Counted from the stretch's first letter, positions 1-5,938 are shown. The stretch: DNA of 7,867 nt from an uncultured Oscillospiraceae bacterium (GCA_900553955.1 USFO01000074.1:1-7867), one strand, 5' to 3'. The notes: generated from the sequence alone by a model not told the origin. A program made the numbers and translations.

Positions 1-16
1 TTTATGCAGGCATCCA

Positions 17-115
17 CCTCCCTCCTCAGAGGGAGGCGAGGGCGCTCCCGCGCCATGCATACAGTCACCTCTGTGGCACAGCCACATCAAGATGTGTCCG
101 CCGTGCGGACACATC
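17..115. repeat. Cluster of short GC-rich hairpins
   Basis: Four perfect inverted repeats lie close together: CCTCCCTC/GAGGGAGG (17-36, loop CTCA), GGCGC/GCGCC (41-54), TGTGGC/GCCACA (72-86) and GATGTGTCCGC/GCGGACACATC (91-115, 11-bp arms). On the minus strand, 54 down to 29 closely matches 4394-4416 (GGCGCGGGAGCGCCCTCG, then one mismatch, then CTCCC), so the left part belongs to the dispersed repeat family seen at 4399-4500, 4696-4721 and 7798-7856. No convincing coding sequence lies here. The stretch is downstream of mreB and probably untranslated. Whether it continues to the left of the window is unknown. Confidence 0.7.
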
Positions 116-137
116 TATTATTCATTATTCCTTTTAC

Positions 138-166
138 AAAACGTGCCCGCGTGGCGGGCACATTTT
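138..166 (-). terminator. Terminator of mreB
   Basis: The hairpin has 8-bp arms GTGCCCGC/GCGGGCAC around a 3-nt loop. On the minus strand a U-G pair and four A-U pairs extend it to 13 bp, and the exit side ends in TTTTGT. It starts about 30 bp after the mreB stop codon and fits a rho-independent terminator with a short U tract. Confidence 0.65.
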
Positions 167-197
167 CGTGTAAATTTTCGTAAACGAAGAAATTTTG

Positions 198-1229
198 TTA
201 GCCCAATCTGCGTTCGCTGTCGGAGACAACCTCTTTCAGCAGGTCGAGATTATCGAGAACAAGACCCGCGCCTTCGGCAACGCAGTCAAGAGCATTTTCT
301 GCTATGTAAACCGGCATGCCGGTCTCTTTGGAAACCAGCTTGTCGATGTTGTGCAGCAGGCTTCCGCCGCCGGTAAGGGTGATGCCGTGGTCGATGATGT
401 CGGCGGAAAGCTCCGGCGGGGTGCGCTCCAGAGTGGACTTGATGGCATCCATAATGGCGGAAAGCGGGTCTGAAAGCGCGTCACGAATCTCCTCGCTGGT
501 GATGAACATATTCTTCGGCAGACCGTCCACAAGGTTACGGCCTTTAATTTCCATTTCAAGCTCTTCCTCAAAGGGGAAGGCGGAACCGATGGTCATTTTA
601 ATAGCCTCGGCGGAGCGTTCACCGACGAGCAGGTTGTATTTTCTCTTGATATAAGAAATGATAGCGGCGTCAAATTCGTCGCCGCCGACGCGGACGGATT
701 TCGACGCAACAATGCCGCCAAGCGAGATTACAGCTACCTCGCTGGTGCCGCCGCCGATGTCTACAACCATGCTGCCGCAGGCTTCCGCAACGGGAAGTCC
801 GGCGCCGATTGCCGCCGCCATTGGCTCCTCAATAATAGAAACATGGCGGGCGCCGGCCTTCATGGCAGCCTCCTTTACGGCGCGGCGCTCAACCTCGGTA
901 ACGCCGGAAGGGATACAGATGACCACGCGAGGACGGGCGAAAACAGAGTTGTTAAAAACCTTTTTGATGAAAATTTGCAGCATGCTTGCGGCAATGTCAA
1001 AGTCGGCGATAACGCCGTCCTTCAGCGGGCGAACAGCAACGATGGAGCCGGGGGTACGGCCGATAACATCCTTCGCCTCCTGGCCGACATAGCGCACCGT
1101 GTCGGTGCGGGTGTCCACCGCAACGACGGAAGGCTCGCGCATGATTATGCCCTTGCCCTTAGAAAATATGAGAGTGTTCGCGGTACCAAGGTCGATACCG
1201 ATGTCCTGATTGAACATAGAAAATGCCAT
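198..1229 (-). CDS. mreB: Rod-shape determining protein MreB (actin-like)
   Basis: A 343-residue bacterial actin that forms membrane-associated filaments directing side-wall peptidoglycan synthesis. The actin/HSP70 ATPase motifs are visible: phosphate-1 loop DIGIDLGTANT (residues 9-19), a conserved IIEEPMAAAIGAG (132-144) holding the likely catalytic glutamate, phosphate-2 loop VVDIGGGT (155-162) and the adenosine motif LTGGGSLL (285-292). The length is normal for MreB/Mbl (about 330-345). The ATG at 1229 follows an AAAGGGG ribosome binding site with a 9-nt spacer; a second ATG four codons later is less well placed. The gene has its own promoter and a leader of about 110 nt. mreC and mreD, which often follow mreB, are absent: the gene ends in a terminator and repeats. 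It may therefore be an Mbl- or MreBH-type paralogue, which motifs alone cannot separate. The MreB-family assignment is very secure. Confidence 0.96.
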   Translation of the reverse strand: MAFSMFNQDIGIDLGTANTLIFSKGKGIIMREPSVVAVDTRTDTVRYVGQEAKDVIGRTPGSIVAVRPLKDGVIADFDIAASMLQIFIKKVFNNSVFARPRVVICIPSGVTEVERRAVKEAAMKAGARHVSIIEEPMAAAIGAGLPVAEACGSMVVDIGGGTSEVAVISLGGIVASKSVRVGGDEFDAAIISYIKRKYNLLVGERSAEAIKMTIGSAFPFEEELEMEIKGRNLVDGLPKNMFITSEEIRDALSDPLSAIMDAIKSTLERTPPELSADIIDHGITLTGGGSLLHNIDKLVSKETGMPVYIAENALDCVAEGAGLVLDNLDLLKEVVSDSERRLG

Positions 1230-1283
1230 TAGTAGAAGCCCCTTTCCGAGCGATAATTTTCCGAATTTACGAATTTTTTATAC

Positions 1284-1300
1284 TGCTTGCAAAGCAAGCA
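1284..1300 (-). other. Hairpin in the mreB leader
   Basis: Perfect 7-bp inverted repeat TGCTTGC/GCAAGCA with a 3-nt loop, inside the 5' untranslated region predicted between the mreB promoter (1343-1371) and its start codon. No U tract follows, so it is not an ordinary terminator. It could stabilise the leader or be incidental. Confidence 0.4.
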
Positions 1301-1342
1301 TTTGACAAACGGCTATGTCCGTCTATAACGCCTATAAAACAT

Positions 1343-1371
1343 ATTATAATATGAATCGCGGCTGTGCGCAA
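1343..1371 (-). promoter_or_regulatory. Promoter of mreB
   Basis: On the minus strand TTGCGC (-35) is separated by 17 bp from a perfect TATAAT (-10). The -10 lies inside a 14-bp palindrome, CATATTATAATATG (1340-1353). The site is about 115 bp upstream of the start codon, in the gap after the Rrf2 gene. Confidence 0.65.
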
Positions 1372-1404
1372 TAAACCAAATGTGAAAAATGTGTTAAATA
1401 TGAG

Positions 1405-1827
1405 TTACTTTCCGCATTCGCCGAAAAATCCGGCGTCCTCGAGCATATCCGCCAGCGTGGTGGAGTCAACCACCGCGTCCACCGCGTCCTCAATGCGCTT
1501 GTAGAGAACATAGGGCACGCAGTCGCCGGTGTGCTCGCACCCGGCGGAGCAGCACTCCACCGGCGCAATGCTGCCTTCGGCGGCGCGAAGCACCTCGCCC
1601 GCAGTAATTTCGGATGCGGGGCGCGCCAGAATATAGCCGCCCTTCACGCCGCGGACGCTTTTGACGACCCCGGCGCGCACCAAAGGCATTATAATCTGTT
1701 CAAGATATTTTTCGCTTATATTTTGCCGGGCAGAAATTTCTTTCACCGGCACAGGGCGTTCGGCGCCCTCCTTCGCAAGGTCAAGCACCAGCCGCAAGCC
1801 GTACCGTCCCTTGGTTGAAATCATCAT
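1405..1827 (-). CDS. Rrf2-family transcriptional regulator, IscR-like, with cysteine cluster
   Basis: A 140-residue winged-helix regulator. The N-terminus (MMISTKGRYGLRLVLDLAK), the recognition region (ISEKYLEQIIMPLVRAGVVKSVRGVKGGYILARP, residues 37-70) and the length are typical of Rrf2 proteins, which sense iron-sulfur status, cysteine or redox signals. Cysteines at 92, 93, 97 and 103 fall where IscR places its three [2Fe-2S] ligands (92, 98, 104 in E. coli), so cluster binding is plausible; CymR-type Rrf2 proteins lack this set. An in-frame TTG at 1842 would lengthen the protein by five residues, but it overlaps the GGAGG ribosome binding site, which sits 8 nt before the ATG at 1827; 1827 is therefore the start. 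The gene has its own promoter. It is followed by mreB rather than the cysteine desulfurase/IscU genes often found with this family, so its targets are not shown by context. Confidence 0.92.
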   Translation of the reverse strand: MMISTKGRYGLRLVLDLAKEGAERPVPVKEISARQNISEKYLEQIIMPLVRAGVVKSVRGVKGGYILARPASEITAGEVLRAAEGSIAPVECCSAGCEHTGDCVPYVLYKRIEDAVDAVVDSTTLADMLEDAGFFGECGK

Positions 1828-1860
1828 TTCGGGTTCCTCCAAAAAATCTTTTAACAGCTA

Positions 1861-1889
1861 ATTATAACACGCATTTTCGCACTCTGCAA
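1861..1889 (-). promoter_or_regulatory. Promoter of the Rrf2 gene
   Basis: On the minus strand TTGCAG (-35), a 17-bp spacer and TATAAT (-10), with TGT directly before the -10 giving an extended -10 element. It lies about 35 bp upstream of the start codon. Confidence 0.75.
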
Positions 1890-2361
1890 GCCGCCGCACC
1901 TTAATTTCTCCTTAAAATCGCAGTAAATTTTTTCATACGATTGCGCGGTCTTGCCGCTTTTACTGCCGCAAAGCGGCAGCAGCGCGGCAGGTGAATTGTA
2001 ATAATGCAACAGTATTTTAACATATTCGGGCGAAATCAGCTATAAATAATCAGCAGTATTATACTCAAAATTATATAAACCGAACAGTTGGACTAAGGAA
2101 AATGGCTTAGTGGTGCGGTTTTCAAGCCTCCGACGGAGAGCCGGAAAGCTAAAGCTCAAGGGCGCGCCCGGCGCAAAGGTTACACAGCGCAAAGCTCGGC
2201 TTTCCCGTATATCTTTAGGCAAAATGTTCGGCTCCTTGCGCCAAACGCCGGCGGCGCCGCACCGGGAAGGATGAGGCTTGCTCTCCGCAGTCGGGTGTAA
2301 GCTGCGGCGCTTTGCTTTGCAATGATATATGACAGCAAAGCCGTCATATATCATTAAAACT
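1890..2361. other. Long gene-free stretch with inverted repeats, possibly a structured or mobile element
   Basis: No convincing gene lies here. Visible structure: a 7-bp hairpin CTGCCGC/GCGGCAG (1963-1979); a nested pair of perfect stems, AAACCG/CGGTTT (2077-2082 with 2116-2121) enclosing ACTAAG/CTTAGT (2092-2097 with 2106-2111); a GGGCGCGCCC palindrome (2160-2169); and a 13-bp perfect inverted repeat (2321-2355). A 104-codon minus-strand reading frame spans 2040-2354, but it lacks a ribosome binding site and starts just past a terminator. The stretch could be an interspersed repeat or carry a small structured RNA; nothing in it matches an RNA family I recognise. Confidence 0.45.
2321..2355. 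repeat. 13-bp perfect inverted repeat
   Basis: AATGATATATGAC (2321-2333) and GTCATATATCATT (2343-2355) are exact reverse complements around a 9-nt spacer, AGCAAAGCC. The arms are AT-rich while the surroundings are GC-rich. No U tract follows on either strand, and the real terminator is just to the right. It resembles the end of a short palindromic repeat element. Confidence 0.75.
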
Positions 2362-2393
2362 AAAAAAGCCCTCTCGCACGAGAGGGCTTTTTT
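2362..2393 (-). terminator. Strong bidirectional terminator after the NUDIX gene
   Basis: A 15-bp perfect stem, AAAAAAGCCCTCTCG with CGAGAGGGCTTTTTT, around a very short loop. It gives a GC-rich stem followed by six U residues on either strand. It lies 12 bp downstream of the NUDIX stop codon on the minus strand, so ending that transcript is its evident role. It would also stop plus-strand transcription coming from 1890-2360. Confidence 0.9.
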
Positions 2394-2405
2394 GTGTTTT
2401 TTGCG

Positions 2406-2825
2406 TTACATTCCGCGGCGGGCGATGTATTCAATCGCCTTTGTGATAAGGTTTTTGTCGTTGCGGAATGTCACCGCGTCATAGGCCTTGTGGATTTCCA
2501 TCCACTGCAGCTCGCTCACTTCCTCCTCCTGGGGACGAAGCGCGGCTTCGTTCAGGGTGAACCCGATGAAATAAATGACCTGCTTTTTAACGTTCGGCTT
2601 CGGCGAATACTCCACCGCTTCTCTGAAGCCCTCCCTAAGGAAAACCCGCAGACCGGTTTCCTCGCGGATCTCTCTCAGGGCTGTTTCCATTTCGGTTTCT
2701 CCGGCTTCCATATGCCCCTTGGGAAAGGACCAATGTCCGCCGCAGCGATGCTTCAGCAAAAGAAGCTGAGTTTCTCCGTCGTGCTCACGATATATCAGGC
2801 CGCCACAGGATTTTTCATGTCTCAT
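2406..2825 (-). CDS. NUDIX hydrolase, Ap4A-hydrolase-like
   Basis: A 139-residue cytoplasmic pyrophosphohydrolase. The full NUDIX box GX5EX7REUXEEXGU is intact: G37, E43 and REIREETGL (51-59), which supplies the metal-binding glutamates. The preceding CGGLIYR and LLLLKHRCGGHWSFPKGH resemble the asymmetric diadenosine tetraphosphate hydrolase branch, so cleavage of Ap4A to ATP and AMP is a reasonable guess. Substrates of NUDIX proteins cannot be assigned safely from the box alone. An upstream ATG at 2894 would add 23 residues, but the ATG at 2825 has an AGGAG site 10 nt before it and the longer form would begin inside the promoter, so 2825 is the start. The gene is monocistronic and divergent from the lipoprotein gene. 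Confidence 0.92.
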   Translation of the reverse strand: MRHEKSCGGLIYREHDGETQLLLLKHRCGGHWSFPKGHMEAGETEMETALREIREETGLRVFLREGFREAVEYSPKPNVKKQVIYFIGFTLNEAALRPQEEEVSELQWMEIHKAYDAVTFRNDKNLITKAIEYIARRGM

Positions 2826-2865
2826 TTTTTTTGCACTCCTATATGGCAAAGCTTTTACCGAATAT

Positions 2866-2894
2866 ATAATATCACCTTTGCCGCCGCCATTCAA
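2866..2894 (-). promoter_or_regulatory. Promoter of the NUDIX gene
   Basis: On the minus strand TTGAAT (-35), 17-bp spacer, TATTAT (-10), with TGA directly upstream of the -10 as an extended element. It lies about 40 bp before the start at 2825, which supports that start over the ATG at 2894. Confidence 0.65.
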
Positions 2895-2946
2895 GTGCTA
2901 ATCGCTTAAAATCTATGCCTATTTTATTTTGTCCGCAAAACTTCGC

Positions 2947-2975
2947 TTTACAAACCGCTTTTTGCGTGCTATACT
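2947..2975 (+). promoter_or_regulatory. Promoter of the lipoprotein gene
   Basis: TTTACA (-35), a 17-bp spacer and TATACT (-10), with TGC directly upstream of the -10 (extended -10). The gap to the start codon is 33 bp. It is divergent from the NUDIX promoter, with about 50 bp between the two -35 elements. Confidence 0.8.
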
Positions 2976-3008
2976 GGTATAAAAAGCATACAAAAGGGGT
3001 TTTATTAT

Positions 3009-3632
3009 ATGAAAAAAATTATTGCGCTTCTTTTGGCGGCGCTCTGCCTTTTATTCACCTCCTGCTCCGGAAAAAATTCCGGCGAAGGCGCCTTTTCCCG
3101 GGGAACGGTGGAAAACGGCGTTTACCGCAACGCCTCCATGGGAATTACCGTTGCTCCCGGCGACGGCTGGACCTTCTATCCCGATGAGGAAATCGCCCGG
3201 CTCTACGGAATTTCCGCGGACAGCTTCCTCAACGAGGACGCCTCCGACTCCTTTAAGCAGGCGAAAATCGTCTACGATATGTACTGCTCCTCTCCGGACG
3301 GCGACAGCATGAACGTGAACTACGAAAACGCGGGGCTTTACGCCTTGGCTCTGGGCAGCGCGAAGGACTATTTGGAGCTTTCCTCCTCGAACCTCGAAAG
3401 CCAGCTCAATCTTGAGGGCATTACCATTGAAAAGAACGAAATCGGCGAAATCGAAATAAACGGCTCCACCGTGCCCTGCCTCTATGTGACCCACACCTAT
3501 TCGGAGCAGGGCGTTACCTTCTACGAATTTATCATAGCCGAAAAGCGCGGCTCCCGCTTCGCCGTAATCACCGCAGGCTCCCTGTCCGAGGAACGCCTTG
3601 CCGAGCTTGCAAAAGCCGTCACCATCGGGTAA
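3009..3632 (+). CDS. Small predicted lipoprotein of unknown function
   Basis: A 207-residue exported protein. The N-terminus has two lysines, a hydrophobic stretch (IIALLLAALCLLF, residues 4-16) and a lipobox-like FTSC ending at Cys19; Phe at -3 is unusual, but the serine/glycine-rich linker after Cys19 supports a type II signal peptide. The mature part, from VYRNASMGITVAPGDGW on, recalls small clostridial secreted proteins with a PsbP/Mog1-like fold, often annotated as hypothetical. That is an impression from the pattern, and no function can be assigned. No catalytic motif is visible. The ATG follows AAGGGG by 9 nt. The gene has its own promoter and stands alone, so context says little. It would act at the outer face of the membrane. 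Confidence 0.85.
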   Translation: MKKIIALLLAALCLLFTSCSGKNSGEGAFSRGTVENGVYRNASMGITVAPGDGWTFYPDEEIARLYGISADSFLNEDASDSFKQAKIVYDMYCSSPDGDSMNVNYENAGLYALALGSAKDYLELSSSNLESQLNLEGITIEKNEIGEIEINGSTVPCLYVTHTYSEQGVTFYEFIIAEKRGSRFAVITAGSLSEERLAELAKAVTIG

Positions 3633-3652
3633 ACAAGCCGCATTTGACTTAA

Positions 3653-3679
3653 TAAAAAAACAGCCCCCCGGGGGCTGTT
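3653..3679 (-). terminator. Terminator of the GNAT gene
   Basis: On the minus strand the stem AACAGCCCCC/GGGGGCTGTT is followed directly by seven T residues. It forms the far end of the multi-hairpin repeat between the convergent lipoprotein and acetyltransferase genes. Read on the plus strand the same hairpin has no U tract, so it mainly serves the minus-strand gene. Confidence 0.7.
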
Positions 3680-3681
3680 CG

Positions 3682-3792
3682 GTCTGCCGAAGAAGTCCTG
3701 CACAGCAGGACTTCTTCGTTTCTGCGCATAAAATTATATGTTGCCGAAAAGTAAGATAGGGCAAAAGAAACCCCCTCGAGGCCGCTTTTTTA
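3682..3792. repeat. Multi-hairpin intergenic repeat, copy 1
   Basis: A stretch of about 110 bp that recurs at 6599-6712. It begins GTCTGCCG, then has a 14-bp perfect hairpin (CGAAGAAGTCCTGC 3688-3701 with its complement 3705-3718), then TTTCTGCGCATAA, a mixed stretch ending AAGATAGGGCAAAAGAAACCC, and a run of six T residues. A further hairpin (3659-3679) lies just before it. The two copies look about three-quarters identical by eye. Both start shortly after the stop codon of a plus-strand gene. Here the block ends at the GNAT stop codon. Confidence 0.8.
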
Positions 3793-4272
3793 TTACAGAT
3801 CCATAATCGCAAGCACGCCGCCGTCCTCGTCGGGCGCGCCCGCCTTCATTCCGACGGAGGCAAACAGTGCCGCCGCGGCTTTGTTGTCCGCGGTGTAGGC
3901 GGCGCAAAGCTTCGCCGCGCTGCCAAGGGGCATTTCCTTTGCTTCGGCAATCGCCTTTTCAAGCGCCGCCTTCGCATAGCCGAGCTTTTGGCAGTTGGCG
4001 TCGGTCATAATGCGCCATACGCAGTAATAGGGTTCGGAAATGTCCTCGTCGCCCTCCTCGCAATAGCCGAGCATCAAAAAGCCCACCATCACGTTCTGTT
4101 CTGCGTCGTAGACGCCGAAGGGCATGGGAACAAGGTCGCCGCTGGTCATGGCGACGTATGCTTCGGCAAGGGAGCACATATTTTCCGGAATGAAATCCTG
4201 CTGCTGCTCCTTAACATCAAGGCTTACGCATTCTTCAAAGTTTTCCTCGGTAATGGGTCTTAATTCAACCAT
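3793..4272 (-). CDS. GNAT-family N-acetyltransferase, BltD/spermidine-acetyltransferase-like
   Basis: A 159-residue acetyl-CoA-dependent acyltransferase. Opening MVELRPITEENFEECVSLDV is typical of GNAT proteins. PFGVYDAEQNVMVGFLMLGY (51-70) is the central strand pair, RIMTDANCQKLGYAKAALEKAI (87-108) is motif A with the Q-x-x-G-x-A pyrophosphate-binding turn, and AAYTADNKAAAALFASVGMK (124-143) is motif B. The general pattern recalls Bacillus BltD, which acetylates spermidine, but the substrate is not settled by these motifs. A longer reading frame runs upstream to 4425, but it only translates the repeated DNA there. The ATG at 4272 has GAGG 10-13 nt upstream and is the real start. No good -35 is visible: an AT-rich stretch at 4285-4305 could hold a -10, with a heptamer array further upstream. 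Confidence 0.9.
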   Translation of the reverse strand: MVELRPITEENFEECVSLDVKEQQQDFIPENMCSLAEAYVAMTSGDLVPMPFGVYDAEQNVMVGFLMLGYCEEGDEDISEPYYCVWRIMTDANCQKLGYAKAALEKAIAEAKEMPLGSAAKLCAAYTADNKAAAALFASVGMKAGAPDEDGGVLAIMDL

Positions 4273-4335
4273 GGTTTGCACCTCAATTTTATATATTTTA
4301 TGATGAAATTTCTTTTTTGGGGAAACGGGCGCTGT

Positions 4336-4366
4336 AATGCGGAATGCGGAATGCGGAATGCGGAAT
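4336..4366. repeat. Heptamer tandem repeat AATGCGG, about 4.4 copies
   Basis: Four perfect tandem copies of AATGCGG plus AAT. The array lies 65-95 bp upstream of the GNAT start. Such an array can change copy number by slippage; at this distance it could affect the upstream part of the GNAT control region but not its reading frame. Confidence 0.9.
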
Positions 4367-4398
4367 AGCGCGCAGCGGTAATTCTGTGCACGGCGCGG

Positions 4399-4500
4399 GA
4401 GCGCCCTCGGCTCCCCTGTGCGCACAAGGCGTACTGAGAGCGCTTCTCGGCTCCCTCGTTTTGCTCCGCGGTTTTGGTGAGCATTCTCGGCTCCCCTGTG
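4399..4500 (+). repeat. Three degenerate direct repeats of a 22-nt motif
   Basis: Copies at 4399-4420, 4438-4458 (shorter and diverged) and 4479-4500 share GAGC, a variable short stretch, then CTCGGCTCCC and usually CTGTG. A fourth direct copy is at 7798-7819; inverted relatives lie at 4705-4721 and 29-54. The copies are about 40 bp apart. They appear to be ends of a palindromic element family, of which the third copy starts the complete element at 4484-4721. Confidence 0.7.
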
Positions 4501-4721
4501 TAAGGGGAGCTGGCACGGCGAAGCCGTGACTGAGGGGTTGTATCCCCTGACAAGGTATAGCGTCTACACTATACCTTTGTGTTTTAAGTTTCGCTATCAA
4601 TTAAATAAGTTCACATCTTGTTTGGTGTAAACGCTATCACCGGTCGCCGATACAACCCCTCCGTCAAGCCCTCTTAATCCTGAAAGGCTTGACACCTCCC
4701 CTTACACAGGGGAGGCGAGAA
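4484..4721. mobile_element. MITE-like palindromic element with 26-bp terminal inverted repeats
   Basis: The ends (4484-4509 and 4696-4721) are inverted repeats of 26 bp with one mismatch, including a perfect 19-bp core, CTCCCCTGTGTAAGGGGAG. Inside, AGGGGTTGTATC (4533-4544) pairs exactly with 4649-4660, and AGCGTYTACAC follows on both arms. Each arm carries a small hairpin at the matching place, with different sequence: CACGGC/GCCGTG (4514-4528) and GTCAAGCC/GGCTTGAC (4663-4693). A 9-bp stem AAGGTATAG/CTATACCTT (4552-4577) lies near the centre. There is no reading frame for a transposase, so movement would need an enzyme supplied elsewhere. No clear target-site duplication is visible. Confidence 0.65.
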
Positions 4722-4744
4722 CCGCACTCAGTTGCCGCTCTGCA

Positions 4745-4797
4745 ACCCTTACACATGGGAGCCAAGGTTCGCTCCCATTGCGCCGCTGTGCGGCGCC
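4745..4797. repeat. Diverged repeat end and two hairpins downstream of the 3D-domain gene
   Basis: CCCTTACACATGGGAGCC (4746-4763) is a diverged copy of the right end of the element at 4696-4715. It overlaps a perfect 8-bp hairpin ATGGGAGC/GCTCCCAT (4755-4778), followed by a 7-bp hairpin GCGCCGC/GCGGCGC (4780-4796). The latter lies 14 bp after the stop codon of the minus-strand gene and could contribute to transcript ending, but no U tract follows. Confidence 0.55.
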
Positions 4798-4809
4798 ATC
4801 GCCGAAAAA

Positions 4810-5883
4810 TTATTCCAACACGTACACGTCCACATAGCGCAGACCGTTGAGCACACATTCGTAATAGGTGTCGTAGTAGAGGTCGACGAAGTTTTTGCCG
4901 GAGAGCATTGCGCCGCCGGTATCCGCCGCAAGGGCGTAGCCGTAGACAAATCCCGTGTTGCCGTGGGCAACAATCCACAGCTTCGTTCCGTAGGGAATTA
5001 TTTTTGGGTCAACCGCAACATAGCCCACCTGGGCGAGCCGTCCGCTGGCGGTTCCCGCACCCGCCGGAGCGTAGTATCCCGTGGCGCGAACGTTCTCGTA
5101 AACGGCTTTGTAGGACGAGGGAACGCCGTTCGTAATGGTATAGCCGTAATCAAGGGGGGAAACGGCGCTGCCGTCGCCCACAATATAGGTGTCGTTGCCG
5201 GCCTTTTTGATAATGTCCTCGGAAACAAGGGTCATATCCTCCATAACGCCGTCAACGATTTTCTGTTCGTATGTTTTAAGCAGCGTGCCGTTCTTTCCGT
5301 AGGAAAGCAGCACGGTTTTTCCGCCGGAAATAAGCGAAGTTCCGCGGTAAGTCTGCCCGCGGGGGATGGTTTCCTCCTCGGTGGTGATTACATAGTCCAC
5401 CCGGGTGATTTTTATGCTGTCGCCGGGCTCTACGGTCTTTTCGGCGGAAGCGTTTATATAGTCCGTTCCGCGAACCTCCAGTCCGGAAGCGTAAAGTGCG
5501 TCGGCTACGGTGTCGCCCTCCGCCGCCAAAACATGATAGCGGAGCTTGTCCGCCTCAATTTCGATGTCGAAGGCGCTGCGGATTTTGATTTCGGCGGTGG
5601 TTTCACCGTAATCACCGAAAAATCCGCTGTGGTCAAAGCCGGAATAGGCTACGACATCGTCCCTGTCGGGAGCAATGTTCAGGTGACTCAGAATTTCGGC
5701 GGGGTCGCGCACAGTTGTGTGAACGGTTTTGACGTCGCCGTCCCGGTCCACCTTAACGGTCTTAACTCTGGAGGGAATCCAGCAGAGCAAAAACGCCGCG
5801 ACAGCCGAAAAAACGGCGACGGCAAAGCCCCTGCTTTTCAAAACAGCCGCAGCAACAGCCGCGCCGGCAAGAAATCTTCGCAT
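4810..5883 (-). CDS. YabE-like cell-wall protein with DUF348, G5 and 3D domains
   Basis: A 357-residue exported protein, likely a peptidoglycan-acting enzyme related to YabE and the Rpf/Sps group. The N-terminus has arginines and a hydrophobic segment (about 20-36) acting as signal or anchor. Two DUF348 repeats follow (about 43-80 and 105-146), then a G5 domain (about 158-235), then a C-terminal 3D domain (about 265-357). The 3D domain keeps its three aspartates: Asp292 (AVDP), Asp321 (AADTGGAM) and Asp334 (FVDLYYDT). B. subtilis YabE is longer, with more DUF348 repeats. The family is linked to lytic cleavage of glycan strands and cell-wall remodelling; activity here is inferred. An in-frame TTG at 5901 overlaps the AAGGAGG site, which is 6 nt before the ATG at 5883, so 5883 is the start. 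The promoter matches the consensus at all 12 hexamer positions. Confidence 0.93.
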   Translation of the reverse strand: MRRFLAGAAVAAAVLKSRGFAVAVFSAVAAFLLCWIPSRVKTVKVDRDGDVKTVHTTVRDPAEILSHLNIAPDRDDVVAYSGFDHSGFFGDYGETTAEIKIRSAFDIEIEADKLRYHVLAAEGDTVADALYASGLEVRGTDYINASAEKTVEPGDSIKITRVDYVITTEEETIPRGQTYRGTSLISGGKTVLLSYGKNGTLLKTYEQKIVDGVMEDMTLVSEDIIKKAGNDTYIVGDGSAVSPLDYGYTITNGVPSSYKAVYENVRATGYYAPAGAGTASGRLAQVGYVAVDPKIIPYGTKLWIVAHGNTGFVYGYALAADTGGAMLSGKNFVDLYYDTYYECVLNGLRYVDVYVLE

Positions 5884-5909
5884 ACAGCCCCTCCTTTTCA
5901 ATAGAACCT

Positions 5910-5938
5910 ATTATATGCAAAATGGTGCGCCTTGTCAA
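5910..5938 (-). promoter_or_regulatory. Perfect-consensus promoter of the 3D-domain gene
   Basis: On the minus strand TTGACA, a 17-bp spacer and TATAAT: both hexamers match the sigma-A consensus exactly. It is 26 bp from the start codon, giving a short leader with the AAGGAGG site. Confidence 0.92.

Noticed and set aside
1284..1300. Riboswitch or attenuator in the mreB leader
   Set aside because: A single 7-bp hairpin without a U tract or a conserved aptamer pattern is not enough.
2040..2354. 104-codon open frame on the minus strand
   Set aside because: There is no ribosome binding site, the frame starts only 7 bp past the NUDIX terminator, and it runs through palindromes. Best read as noncoding.
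3051..3812. 253-codon frame on the minus strand over the lipoprotein gene
   Set aside because: Antisense of a gene with signal peptide, promoter and ribosome binding site. Its start is repeat DNA, and the same KKSCCAG-type peptide arises from repeat copy 2, so the peptide reflects the repeat.
4273..4425. 51-residue N-terminal extension of the GNAT protein
   Set aside because: It translates the heptamer array and repeat DNA, while the ATG at 4272 has a good ribosome binding site and begins the conserved GNAT fold.
4336..4500. CRISPR array
   Set aside because: The heptamers have no spacers and the 22-nt motifs are degenerate and too few; no cas gene is present. They fit repeat-element ends better.
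4732..5904. 390-codon open frame on the plus strand
   Set aside because: It lies antisense over the whole 3D-domain gene, whose domains, ribosome binding site and perfect promoter are clear. The plus-strand product has no recognisable motif and no supported start.
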